Shown here: piece by piece, positions 42,481-51,458 of the stretch
Numbering within the stretch: position 1 is the stretch's first letter
How the letters are laid out: each line of letters opens with the position of its first letter
NCBI GenBank assembly: GCA_003600225.1
Contig: QZFT01000042.1
Location: 1 to 64,000, forward strand
Direction: 5' to 3'
Source of the DNA: Pseudonocardiaceae bacterium YIM PH 21723
Lineage (GTDB): Bacteria; Actinomycetota; Actinomycetes; Mycobacteriales; Pseudonocardiaceae
Length of the DNA stretch: 64,000 bases
The notes under the pieces: model-generated
Seen by the model: only the letters and a program-made list of their open reading frames with translations
Told to the model about the DNA's origin: nothing
Databases searched by the model: none
Position numbers and translations under genes: made by a program

Positions 42481-42484
42481 GCTG

Positions 42485-43615
42485 ATGACAACGTTGTCAC
42501 GCACACGTCGGAACACCAATGCCGCCCAGGACAGTGAACGGGCCGCGGTGTGGGGCGGCCTGCTCGGCGCCGTCGCGCTGACCGCGTTGCTGTTCACCCA
42601 GGTGGTGCCGTACATCGGGATCATGGCCTACGTCGTGGTCGGCTACCTGGTCTTCCTGTGCCTCTACGCGCTGCTGATCTCGATGGACAATGACCGGCAG
42701 GCGGTCAAGGACCGGGTGATCGCCACGCTGATCGCCTTGGTCGCGCTGCTGGCCCTGCTGGTGCTCACGGTGATCGTGATCTACGTGTTCATCCGCGGGT
42801 TGCAGGCGCTGAGCCACCTGAACTTCTTCACCGACGACCTGTCCCTGGCCGGTTCACTGGATCCGCTGACCGTCGGCGGCATCATCCACGCGGTCATCGG
42901 CACCCTGGAACAGATCAGCATCGCCCTAGTGATCACCATTCCGCTGGGCATCGCCACCTCGGTGTTCCTGTCCGAGACCCGGGGCGTGTTCACCCGGTTC
43001 GTCCGGACCATCGTGGAGGCGATGACCGCGCTGCCGTCCATTGTGGCCGGTCTGTTCATCTACGCGGTGGTCATCCTGGCGCTGGGCTTCAGCAAATCCG
43101 GCCTCGCCGCCGGCCTCGCGCTGAGCGTGATGATGCTGCCGATCATCGTCCGCGCCGCCGATGTGGTGATCCGCCTGGTGCCCGGCAACCTGCGGGAGGC
43201 CGGGCTGGCACTGGGCGCCGGGCAGTGGCGGACCATGTGGCACGTCGTGCTGCCCACCGCGCGATCCGGCCTCACCACCGCGGTCATCCTGGGCACCGCC
43301 CGCGGCGTCGGCGAGACCTCCCCGGTGCTGCTCACCGCCGGATACACCGCGGCGATCAACGCGGATCCGACCAGCGGGCCCCAGGTCTCGCTGCCCCTCG
43401 CGACTTTCACCCTCATGCAGTCCCCGCAGCCGGACATGGTCGCCCGCGGCTTCGGCGCCGCGCTGGTGCTGATGTTCGTGGTGCTGACCCTGTTCCTCGT
43501 CGCGCGGGTGCTCGGCGGGCGACCCGCCGGTGTGCTGTCCGCCCGTCAGCAGCGCCGCCGCGCGCTGGCCTCCATCGCCGACCTGCGGCGCTTCCAGGAT
43601 CGAGAGGACTCATGA
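42485..43615 (+). CDS. pstA: Phosphate ABC transporter permease PstA
   Basis: The 376-residue permease has the PstA signature EQISIALVITIPLGIATSVFLSE, the EAA loop NLREAGLALGAGQWRTMWHVVLP and GTARGVGETSPVLLTAGY. It has extra N-terminal membrane segments (WGGLLGAVALTALLF and a second hairpin), making it longer than the usual 280-300 residues. Its stop overlaps the pstS start (ATGA). Confidence 0.94.
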   Translation: MTTLSRTRRNTNAAQDSERAAVWGGLLGAVALTALLFTQVVPYIGIMAYVVVGYLVFLCLYALLISMDNDRQAVKDRVIATLIALVALLALLVLTVIVIYVFIRGLQALSHLNFFTDDLSLAGSLDPLTVGGIIHAVIGTLEQISIALVITIPLGIATSVFLSETRGVFTRFVRTIVEAMTALPSIVAGLFIYAVVILALGFSKSGLAAGLALSVMMLPIIVRAADVVIRLVPGNLREAGLALGAGQWRTMWHVVLPTARSGLTTAVILGTARGVGETSPVLLTAGYTAAINADPTSGPQVSLPLATFTLMQSPQPDMVARGFGAALVLMFVVLTLFLVARVLGGRPAGVLSARQQRRRALASIADLRRFQDREDS

Positions 43616-45249
43616 AACGACTCGGCGCACCCGACTCCGAAGTTGACGAGTTTCGGGGGAGGCGCGAGCCCGAAACTCGTCAACTTCGGGACTTCCGATC
43701 GAGGGGTGCGGCATCGGTCCTGGGCGCCCTTCTTGCGGTCATCCTGCTGGCGCTCGGGCAACCGGCCCTGGCCGCGGATTTCTTCCCGATCAGCGGTGCC
43801 GGTTCCACCTGGTCCTCCAACGCCATCGACCAGTGGCGGAAGAACGTCGCGCAGTACGGCATGAAGATCAATTACTCGGCGAACGGATCTTCGGACGGCC
43901 GGAACCAGTTCAAGGCGGGCACCGTCGACTTCGGTGTCTCGGAGATCCCCTACGGCCTGACCGACGGTGGCGTCACCGACTTCCCGCCCACCCGGGGCTT
44001 CGCCTACATGCCGATCGTCGCCGGTGGAACGTCCTTCATGTACAACCTGTCGATCGGTGGCAAGCGGATCACCAACCTGCGGCTGGCCGGCGACACCGTC
44101 ACCAAGATCTTCACCGGGGCCATCACCAACTGGAACGACCCGGCGATCAAGGCGGACAACCCGCAGCTGAGCCTGCCCGCCCGCAAGATCGTGCCGGTGG
44201 TGCGGTCCGACGGTTCCGGTACGACCGCCCAGTTCACCACGTACATGGCCAACCAGTACCCCGACCTGTGGAACGCCTACTGCGCCAAGGTCGGCCGGTC
44301 CACCCCGTGCGGCTTCACCTCGATCTACCCGCCGAGCCCCGGCATGGTCCCGCAGGCGCAGTCGGTCGGCGTCTCCGGCTACGTGTCGCAGGAGGGCAAC
44401 GACGGCACGATCACCTACGTCGAGTACTCCTACGCGCTGAACAAGGGCTTCCCGGTGGCGAAGCTGCTGAACAAGGCCGGGTACTACGTCGAGCCCACCG
44501 CGTCCAATGTGGCCGTCGCGCTGCTGTCCGCGCAGATCAAGCCGGACCTCACCCAGGAGCTCGGCGGGGTCTACAACAACGGGGACAACCGGACCTATCC
44601 GATGTCCAGCTACAGCTACATGATCGTGCCGACCAAGCTGGAGGGGAACTTCAGCGAGTCCAAGGGCTACACGCTCGGCGAGTTCGCCTACTACTTCCTG
44701 TGTGAGGGGCAGCAGCAGGCCGATCCCCTCGGCTACTCGCCACTGCCGATCAACCTGGTGCGCGCCGGCCTGGACCAGGTGCAGCGGATCCCGGGCAGTC
44801 AGAAGAAGTCCACCGACATCAGCAAGTGCAACAACCCCACCTTCAGCGCGGACGGCTCCAACACCCTGGCCGCGAAGGCGCCGCAACCGCCCGCCTGCGA
44901 CAAGAAGGGCGTGAGCCAGTGCGCGACCGGAACCGGCGGCGCGAAGAGTTCGAGTACCGCGCTGACCGGCGGTGGGTCCACAGGGGACGGTTCCGCCGGC
45001 GGCGGTGACGCGGCAACCGACGGGTCCACAGGGGACGCTCCCGGCGGCGGGATAGATCCGGATACCGGGTTGCCCAGCGGGACCGCGCGGTCCAACTCCA
45101 CCAATGCCGCGGCCGTTCCGGTATCGCTGAGCCTGCAGAACTCCACCTGGCAATACGTGCTCATCGGACTGGCGGTGGCGCTGCTGATCGGCCTGCTGGT
45201 CGGGCCGCCGCTGGTGCACCGGTACCTAGCGGCCAGGCGGGCGTCATGA
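43612..45249 (+). CDS. pstS: Membrane-tethered phosphate-binding protein PstS
   Basis: The 545-residue protein has a 31-residue acidic n-region, a signal core (VLGALLAVILLALGQPALAAD) and a PstS domain (ISGAGSTWSSNAIDQW, GTVDFGVSEIPYG, KIVPVVRSDGSGTTAQFT, GYVSQEGNDG). After a Ser/Gly-rich linker it ends in a membrane segment (YVLIGLAVALLIGLLVG) and RRAS tail, which replaces the usual lipoprotein anchor. The n-region is encoded by an inserted family A palindrome (43637-43689). The start is fixed by the pstA overlap and GAGAGGA; no later start codon precedes the signal core. Confidence 0.9.
   Translation: MKRLGAPDSEVDEFRGRREPETRQLRDFRSRGAASVLGALLAVILLALGQPALAADFFPISGAGSTWSSNAIDQWRKNVAQYGMKINYSANGSSDGRNQFKAGTVDFGVSEIPYGLTDGGVTDFPPTRGFAYMPIVAGGTSFMYNLSIGGKRITNLRLAGDTVTKIFTGAITNWNDPAIKADNPQLSLPARKIVPVVRSDGSGTTAQFTTYMANQYPDLWNAYCAKVGRSTPCGFTSIYPPSPGMVPQAQSVGVSGYVSQEGNDGTITYVEYSYALNKGFPVAKLLNKAGYYVEPTASNVAVALLSAQIKPDLTQELGGVYNNGDNRTYPMSSYSYMIVPTKLEGNFSESKGYTLGEFAYYFLCEGQQQADPLGYSPLPINLVRAGLDQVQRIPGSQKKSTDISKCNNPTFSADGSNTLAAKAPQPPACDKKGVSQCATGTGGAKSSSTALTGGGSTGDGSAGGGDAATDGSTGDAPGGGIDPDTGLPSGTARSNSTNAAAVPVSLSLQNSTWQYVLIGLAVALLIGLLVGPPLVHRYLAARRAS
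43637..43689. repeat. Dispersed palindrome, family A, copy 4 (inside pstS)
   Basis: CCGAAGTTGACGAGTTTCGGG-type arms at 43637-43657 and 43669-43689 form a 21-bp perfect stem with an 11-nt loop. It is read through in frame by pstS, encoding the acidic segment SEVDEFRGRREPETRQLR. Confidence 0.92.
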
Positions 45250-47651
45250 ATCACGCACAGCCGCAACGCTTCCAGGCGCTCCGGATGGCCATGGCCACGG
45301 TGATGCTGCTGGCCAGCGTGGTACTCACCATCGGCCCGGACGACTCGGCGCTGGCCGCCGACGCCACCGGCTCGGCGGTCACGGTGAAGGGCACCGGCAA
45401 GTTCAGCGACCTGGAGGTCACCGTCGGGCAGACCAGGGACCTGATCAACCAGGTGGTGCAGATCAACTGGAAGGGCGGGGCACCCACCAAGCCCACCGGC
45501 GAGTTCCTGGTGAACTTCCTGCAGATCATGCAGTGCTGGGGCGACGATCCGGCCGGTCCGAAACGGGAGAACTGCCAGTACGGCGGCCTGATCACCAATG
45601 CCACCCCGGTCGCGGGTTCCTGGGTGCGCTCCCGGCAGGCCAGCTACGACATCGTCGACCCGGCGGAGACCTACAAGCGGGCGACCGGGCAGACCACACA
45701 GGCCTACGTGCCGTTCAGCCCGGTGACCGACCCGACCCGGAAGATCGACGGCTCCACCAACGAGTTCTTCGACGCCAGTACCACCAACGAGATCCCGCTC
45801 GGCCGGACCAGGGCGGACGGCACCGGCTCGGAGTTCTTCGAGATACAGACCGGCGTCGAGGCCCCGGGCCTCGGCTGCGGCCGCCCGGATCCGGCCACCG
45901 GCAAGCCGCGTAACTGCTGGCTGGCCATCGTGCCCCGGGACGACATCGAGGTGGACGGTTCCCACCGGGAACCCGGCAGTGCCAACAGCCTGGTGTCCTC
46001 GCCGCTGTCGGCGACCAACTGGGCCAACCACCTGTCCGTCCCGCTGCAGTTCCAGTCCGCGGGCGCCAACTGTCCACTCGGGTCGCAGGAGACCAGGACG
46101 GTGGGCAACGAGCTGATGGCGGAGGCCGTACTGCGCTGGCAGCCGGCGCTGTGCCAGAACGGCGGCACCGTCTACGGGTTCAGCCAGCTGCCGGACGACG
46201 GCGCCCGCCGGGAACTGCTCACCGGCAACGCGGGACTCGGCTTCTTCAACGAGCCACCCGAGACGGTGCCCGCCGACCGGCCACTCACCTACGCGCCGGT
46301 CGCGCTCAGCGGGCTGTCCCTGGCCTTCTTCGTGGAGCGGCAGCCCAGCCCGATCGCCTCCGACGAGATCATGAAGCTCAGCGGCCAGCGGTTCGAGCAG
46401 ATGAAGCTGAACCCGCGGCTGGTGGCCAAGCTGCTCACCCAGAGCTACCAGGCGGCGGTGCCCGGCAACACCGAGCACCTGGGCGACAATCCGCCGGATC
46501 TGACGCACGACAAGGAATTCCTGGAGCTGAACAAGGACTGGGAGACCTACGCCGACCAGGTCATGCTGCCGGACCTGCTGCTGCCGCTGCCGAACAGCGA
46601 CGCCGCCGACATGCTCTGGACCTGGATCAACAACGACCCGGACGCGCGCGCCTTCCTGAACGGCACCCTGGATCCGTACGGCACCCGGGTCAACCCGCAC
46701 TACAAGAACATGTCGTTGCCGCTGCCCAACTTCCCCAAGCAGGACCTGGGTTGTGCCGCCGTCGGAACCCAGTACCAGACCTGTGAGCTGGATCTGCATC
46801 CGTACACCAACGACATGCACGAGGGTGGCCGCGCGACCAGCCGCGGCGACAGCCTGGCCCGCGCTTTCACCTCGCCGGGGCAGAACGGCCAGCCGCCCGC
46901 ACTGAAGAAGCTGGACCGGCAATCGCCGGGCAGGCGGATGCTGATGGCCGTCGTGGACACCGCGATCGCTCAGCGGTACAACCTGCCGACCGCGCAGTTG
47001 CGCAACGCGGCCGGGGAGTTCGTCGGCCCCACCGACGCCTCGCTGACCTCGGCCTACCGGCAGCTGCGCCCCGGCAAGGTGCCCGACGTACTCGCGCCGA
47101 ATCCGGGTGTCGCCGCCAAGGACGCGTATCCGCTGAGCATGGTCACCTATGCCGCCGTGGCACCGTCACTGGTGTCCAAAACGGACGGTCAGAAGTTCGC
47201 CGACCTGATCCGGTACGCCGTCGGAGCCGGGCAGGCGCCGGGTGTCCAACCTGGACAGTTGCCCTTCGGCTACGCGCCGCTTCCCGATGACCTGCGGAGT
47301 CAGGCGCTGAAGGCGGCACAGACCATTGTGGACAAAGCGGGCATCAAGATCGATATCGCCACCGGAGCCGGAGAGGGCGTCATCCAGAACGACGCCCGGC
47401 AGCCCGATCCGGTGCGCGGCGATCAGCAGGCCGGAGCCAAAGCACCCGCCACTGCCCCGCTTCCCGTCGCCGGTAAGTCGACCGCGCCCAGCACGCGGCG
47501 CCTGGTGACGGCCTCGAACACCCCCGGCGATCCACTGGGCCTGGTCCGGTGGGCGCTGGTGGTGATCCTCGTGCTGGGTGGGGCCGCGGCCGCCGCAGGC
47601 CCGGTGCTCTCCCGCCTCGGCCAAGAGCGAGGAGGTGCCGGCAAAGACTGA
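45246..47651 (+). CDS. Large exported membrane-anchored protein of the pst locus
   Basis: An 801-residue protein with an N-terminal signal (MATVMLLASVVLTIGPDDSALA) and a C-terminal membrane segment (WALVVILVLGGAAAAAGPVL) before a basic end. The ectodomain has at least six cysteines (MQCWGDD, ENCQYGG, LGCGRPD, NCWLAIV, ANCPLGS, DLGCAAV) and repeated N-terminal VTVKGTGKFSDLEVTVGQ strand features; parts (SLAFFVERQPSP, NPRLVAKLLTQSY, PLSMVTYAAV) recall PstS-like binding folds. It is coupled to pstS by a 4-nt overlap. Probably a structural or accessory subunit of a surface phosphate-uptake complex. Confidence 0.7.
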   Translation: MNHAQPQRFQALRMAMATVMLLASVVLTIGPDDSALAADATGSAVTVKGTGKFSDLEVTVGQTRDLINQVVQINWKGGAPTKPTGEFLVNFLQIMQCWGDDPAGPKRENCQYGGLITNATPVAGSWVRSRQASYDIVDPAETYKRATGQTTQAYVPFSPVTDPTRKIDGSTNEFFDASTTNEIPLGRTRADGTGSEFFEIQTGVEAPGLGCGRPDPATGKPRNCWLAIVPRDDIEVDGSHREPGSANSLVSSPLSATNWANHLSVPLQFQSAGANCPLGSQETRTVGNELMAEAVLRWQPALCQNGGTVYGFSQLPDDGARRELLTGNAGLGFFNEPPETVPADRPLTYAPVALSGLSLAFFVERQPSPIASDEIMKLSGQRFEQMKLNPRLVAKLLTQSYQAAVPGNTEHLGDNPPDLTHDKEFLELNKDWETYADQVMLPDLLLPLPNSDAADMLWTWINNDPDARAFLNGTLDPYGTRVNPHYKNMSLPLPNFPKQDLGCAAVGTQYQTCELDLHPYTNDMHEGGRATSRGDSLARAFTSPGQNGQPPALKKLDRQSPGRRMLMAVVDTAIAQRYNLPTAQLRNAAGEFVGPTDASLTSAYRQLRPGKVPDVLAPNPGVAAKDAYPLSMVTYAAVAPSLVSKTDGQKFADLIRYAVGAGQAPGVQPGQLPFGYAPLPDDLRSQALKAAQTIVDKAGIKIDIATGAGEGVIQNDARQPDPVRGDQQAGAKAPATAPLPVAGKSTAPSTRRLVTASNTPGDPLGLVRWALVVILVLGGAAAAAGPVLSRLGQERGGAGKD

Positions 47652-47782
47652 CGGACCGTGAGGAGGCCAGTTGGCGCTGGTGACTCCCCAGGTCCGTCAG
47701 GTGAATCGCACTACGACCGGCGCACACCGGTCGTGGCCCGGACAACAGTCCGTGCCTCTCTGCAGAGAAAAGGATACGAGCA

Positions 47783-48772
47783 GTGCGCAAGAGCAGAGTT
47801 CTTGCGGTCGGAGCCGTGCTCACAGCGTTAGCGCTGTGTGGCTCCGTCACCGCTTCGGCCGACCCCTCGGGCACGCCGACCTATCGCGACATCGCCGGTG
47901 TCGGCTCGGACACCACGCAGGACGTGGTCAACGGCCTGGCCGACTCGATCACCGTCGGTGGCACCAAGGTGCTGGGCTCCTACGACGCCTCCGGTTCCGC
48001 GACGATCACCACCAAGGACCCGGCCGTCAACGCCAACTGCACGCTGAACCGGCCCTCCGGTTCCGGTGCGGGCGTCACCGCGCTGGTGAACTCCCTGGAC
48101 GCCGGCAACGGCTGCCTGCAGTTCGCCCGGTCCTCGTCGAACAACTCCGGCAACTACGTCGGGAAGAACCTCACCTACGTGCCGTTCGCGGTGGACGGCC
48201 TCACCTACGCGGTGCGCTCCGACTCCGCGATCTCCAAGAAGCTGACGCTGGCCCAGCTGACGCTGATCTACAACTGCCAGGGCGGGGCGAACTACATTCC
48301 GCTGCTGCCGCAGTTCGGTTCGGGTACCCGGGCGTTCTTCCTCAGCAAGTTGCAGATCGCCGACTCGGCCACGCTGGTCGGTTCCACCGGGCACACCTGC
48401 CTGAAGGACACCGACGTCAACGGCCAGCCGATCCTGGAGAACACCGGCACCTACCTGACCGACCCGAAGCACGTGGCGCCGTACTCCATCGCCCAGTACC
48501 AGTCCCAGGCGTACGGCGTGATCGCCGACGTCCGGGCCAAGGCGATCCTGGCCAGCGCCGACGGAGTCGCGCCGACCTCGCTGAACACCTCGGTGCCGAT
48601 GAACCGCAACGTCTACAACGTGGTGCCGAACGCCGCGCTGGGCACCGCCCCGTACAACACGATCTTCACCGGCACCGGTCCCGGCACCATCTGCGGTTCC
48701 CCGGACCTGATCAAGAAGTACGGCTTCGCGCCCAACGCCACCTGTGGCTCCACCAACCTCCAGACTCCCTGA
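47783..48772 (+). CDS. Secreted PstS-like binding protein without anchor
   Basis: The 329-residue secreted protein (signal GAVLTALALCGSVTASA) has a type II binding-protein outline like PstS: DIAGVGSDTTQDVVNGLAD at the N-terminus, CLQFARSSSNN, FAVDGLTYAVRSDSAISKKLT and PQFGSGTRAFFLSKLQIA resembling the PstS GSGT loop. It carries no membrane segment or lipobox. The GTG at 47783 has AAAGGA upstream. It lies 131 nt after the previous gene, where an internal promoter could sit. It may be a second, freely secreted phosphate binder. Confidence 0.75.
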   Translation: MRKSRVLAVGAVLTALALCGSVTASADPSGTPTYRDIAGVGSDTTQDVVNGLADSITVGGTKVLGSYDASGSATITTKDPAVNANCTLNRPSGSGAGVTALVNSLDAGNGCLQFARSSSNNSGNYVGKNLTYVPFAVDGLTYAVRSDSAISKKLTLAQLTLIYNCQGGANYIPLLPQFGSGTRAFFLSKLQIADSATLVGSTGHTCLKDTDVNGQPILENTGTYLTDPKHVAPYSIAQYQSQAYGVIADVRAKAILASADGVAPTSLNTSVPMNRNVYNVVPNAALGTAPYNTIFTGTGPGTICGSPDLIKKYGFAPNATCGSTNLQTP

Positions 48773-48806
48773 TTTCGCTCTCCCACAACGAGAAAGCGAG
48801 TACTTC

Positions 48807-50378
48807 GTGTTCACCAAACGTAAGGCGATCTCCGGAGTCGTGGCGCTGACCACGGCCCTGGCGGCGATGATCGGTGGGGCTTCCGCTGCCCTGGCCGCGC
48901 CGCCCGCCGGTTCGCTGGGTTCGGGTGTGGTCACTCCGGCCACCGGCAACGACATCACGGTGGCCAAGGTGCACACCTCGGCCGGCTGCTCCACCGACTC
49001 CAACGCGTACAACGCGACCATCACCGGCCCCGGCGCCTTCGCCGCGGGCTTCCTGATCGCCGACACCCAGAACGTCGGCTTCTCCACCACCGGCGGCTTC
49101 GACGTCCAGCTCAAGGAGAGCTTCAAGGACGCCGCCACCGACCTGAGCACCACGTTGCAGGCCGGTGAGTACGACATCACCGTGAACTGTGTCGACGACT
49201 TCTCCCTCGACGTGAAGGGCACCTTCACCACCGCGGTGTACTTCACCAGCCCGACCGCGTACGTCACGAGTGACCCGAACGCCCCGGTGACCACCAGCAC
49301 CTCGCTGACCACCAACCCGGCCGGCTCGGCCACCCAGGGCAACACGGTCACGCTGACCGCCAGCGTGACCCCGGCCTCGGCCGGTGGCACCGTGCAGTTC
49401 AAGGACGGCGCCACCAACCTGGGCTCCCCGGTGACCGTGGTGAACGGTGTGGCCACCTTCTCCACGGCCGCGCTGACCAGCGGTTCGCACTCGCTGTCCG
49501 CCGTGTTCACCGGCGCGACCGCGAACGTGCAGGGTTCCACCGGCACGGCGACCATCCAGATCAACGCCCCGGTCGCCACGCCGACCAGCACCTCGCTGAC
49601 GGTCAACCCGTCCGGCACCACCGCGCAGTACAGCACCGTCCAGCTGAGCGCGGGCGTCACCCCGGCCGGTGCGGCCGGTGCCATCCAGTTCACCGACAAC
49701 GGCGCCAACTTCGGCGCTCCGGTGACGCTCTCCGGTGGTACCGCCACGCTGAGCACCTCCGGCCTGGCCGCCGGTGCGCACTCGTTCACCGCCAAGTTCG
49801 TTCCGGCGAACGCGGCGGCGTACACCGGTTCCGAGTCGGCGGCGGCCCCGCTGACCGTGACCCCGTTCGCCGGGGTCACCGCGTCGGAGCAGATCACCAC
49901 CACGGTGACCGCCGGTGCGCTGGTCATCTCGGTGGCCAACACCAATGTCACGCTGCCCTCGCCGACGCTCACCGCCGACGCGAGCAAGCTGACCACCGCC
50001 GGTGAGCTGAACCCGATCACCGTGACCGACACCCGCGCCGGTAACCCGGGCTGGAACGTGTCCGGCCAGGTCAACGACTTCGCCGACGGTCAGAGCCACG
50101 CCATCAACGGTGGCAACCTGGGCTGGACGCCGAAGATCGTGAACAAGCTGCCGGTGCAGAACATCACCGCCGGCCCGGCCGTTCAGCCGGCCGACGCCAT
50201 CCAGCCCGGGGCGACTCCGGGGAACGGCCTGGGCATCGCGTCCAGCCGGACCCTGGCCACCGCCGCCGCGCAGGGCGGTACCGGCACCGCGAACCTGGGT
50301 GCCGACCTGGCGCTGAACGTGCCCACCTCGACCGTGGCAGGCACCTACACCGCGACGCTCACGCTGACCGCCATCTAG
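48807..50378 (+). CDS. Secreted protein: two-Cys surface module plus Ig-like repeats
   Basis: The 523-residue exported protein has a signal peptide, then a module of about 110 residues (DITVAKVHTSAGCSTDSNAYN ... GEYDITVNCVDDFSLD) shared with the products at 51451 and 52193. Two Big_3_5-like Ig domains follow (STSLTTNPAGSATQGNTVTL and STSLTVNPSGTTAQYSTVQL starts), and the C-terminal third is beta-rich with no anchor. The GTG at 48807 is preferred. It looks like an extracellular adhesive or scaffold component. Confidence 0.8.
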   Translation: MFTKRKAISGVVALTTALAAMIGGASAALAAPPAGSLGSGVVTPATGNDITVAKVHTSAGCSTDSNAYNATITGPGAFAAGFLIADTQNVGFSTTGGFDVQLKESFKDAATDLSTTLQAGEYDITVNCVDDFSLDVKGTFTTAVYFTSPTAYVTSDPNAPVTTSTSLTTNPAGSATQGNTVTLTASVTPASAGGTVQFKDGATNLGSPVTVVNGVATFSTAALTSGSHSLSAVFTGATANVQGSTGTATIQINAPVATPTSTSLTVNPSGTTAQYSTVQLSAGVTPAGAAGAIQFTDNGANFGAPVTLSGGTATLSTSGLAAGAHSFTAKFVPANAAAYTGSESAAAPLTVTPFAGVTASEQITTTVTAGALVISVANTNVTLPSPTLTADASKLTTAGELNPITVTDTRAGNPGWNVSGQVNDFADGQSHAINGGNLGWTPKIVNKLPVQNITAGPAVQPADAIQPGATPGNGLGIASSRTLATAAAQGGTGTANLGADLALNVPTSTVAGTYTATLTLTAI

Positions 50379-50390
50379 TCCCTACTAAAA

Positions 50391-50440
50391 CCGAAGTTGA
50401 CGATATTCGGGGCGCATTTCCCGAATATCGTCAACTTCGG
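50391..50440. repeat. Dispersed palindrome, family A, copy 5
   Basis: Arms 50391-50411 (CCGAAGTTGACGATATTCGGG start) and 50420-50440 pair over 21 bp around an 8-nt loop. It lies 12 nt after the Ig-like gene stop and could attenuate transcription within the pst locus. Confidence 0.92.
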
Positions 50441-50465
50441 GACCCGGTCTACCTGGGAGTCCGTC

Positions 50466-51458
50466 ATGTCTCGCGTCCTGGTAAGTGTGTTAGCGGCTGT
50501 TCTCGCGATGGGTGTTCTCTCCCCTGCGGCCATGGCCCAACCCTCGCCCCCCGACAAGAAACCGCCCGTGTCCTTCGGCGTCCGGCCGGCCAACGCAGCC
50601 GGCCCCGACTCGCGGACCCAGTTCACCTACACCGCCACGCCCGGCGGGGTGTTCCACGACTTCATCTCGGTGGAGAACATCAGCGACCAGCCACTGCGGT
50701 TGCGGGTGGACGCCAGCGACGCGTTCAACACCCCGGAGGGCGGCTTCGACCTGCGCGCCCGGGGCGTGCAGAACACCGACATCGGCCTGTGGATCAAGTC
50801 CGGTAAGGACGAGATCGAGGTCCAGCCGAAGTCGAAGGTCACCGTGCCGTTCGACATCCAGGTGCCGGCCAATGCCGGTCCCGGCGACCACACCGGCGGT
50901 GTGGTGGCCTCCCTGACCACCCAGCAGACCTCGGCCGACGGTTCCAAGGTCGCAGTCGACCAGCGGGTCGGTTCCCGGGTGTACATGCGGGTCACCGGCG
51001 AGCTCAAGCCGCAGCTCACCGTGGAGCGGTTCGACGGGACCTACCGGCATTCGTGGAATCCGTTCGGCTCCGGTTCCGCCGAGGTGGGTTACACGGTGCG
51101 CAACACCGGCAATGTGCGGCTCGCCGCCGATCAGCGGCTGCGGGTGGAGACCCCGGTCAGCGACGGCACCGAGATCACCGGCCTGCCGAAGGTGCCGGAA
51201 CTGTTGCCGGGCAACGAGTTCACCCTGCGCCGCTCGGTCGACGGGGTGGGCCCGTGGTTCTTCCTGACCGGCCGGGTGCACCTGGATCCGATCGCGCCCA
51301 AGGGATTGCAGACGCCCACGTTGCGCCCGGTGAACGCGAGCACCGACTTCGAGGCCATGCCGTGGAGCCAGCTGATCATCCTGCTGACCCTCGTCATCGC
51401 CGTCCTGCTCTACCTGCGTCTGCGCCGACCATCCACTGTGGAGGCCCCAGATGCGTAA
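50466..51458 (+). CDS. DUF916/WxL-interacting-like anchored protein
   Basis: The 330-residue protein has a signal peptide (VLAAVLAMGVLSPAAMAQ), an N-terminal beta domain (SFGVRPANAAG, PGGVFHDFISVENISDQPLRLRV, VPFDIQVPANAGPGDHTGGVVASL) like the peptidoglycan-binding domain of DUF916 proteins, a second beta domain and a C-terminal membrane anchor (LIILLTLVIAVLLYLRLRR). In Firmicutes, DUF916 proteins bind WxL surface proteins in Csc clusters together with an LPxTG protein; the LAxTG protein two genes on makes the set analogous. It overlaps the next gene by 8 nt. Confidence 0.82.
   Translation: MSRVLVSVLAAVLAMGVLSPAAMAQPSPPDKKPPVSFGVRPANAAGPDSRTQFTYTATPGGVFHDFISVENISDQPLRLRVDASDAFNTPEGGFDLRARGVQNTDIGLWIKSGKDEIEVQPKSKVTVPFDIQVPANAGPGDHTGGVVASLTTQQTSADGSKVAVDQRVGSRVYMRVTGELKPQLTVERFDGTYRHSWNPFGSGSAEVGYTVRNTGNVRLAADQRLRVETPVSDGTEITGLPKVPELLPGNEFTLRRSVDGVGPWFFLTGRVHLDPIAPKGLQTPTLRPVNASTDFEAMPWSQLIILLTLVIAVLLYLRLRRPSTVEAPDA

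Noticed and set aside
47828-50074. Very long minus-strand frame opposite the pst surface genes
   Set aside because: It covers two well-supported secreted-protein genes in antisense, which arises from biased codon use in Thr/Ala/Gly-rich coding DNA.
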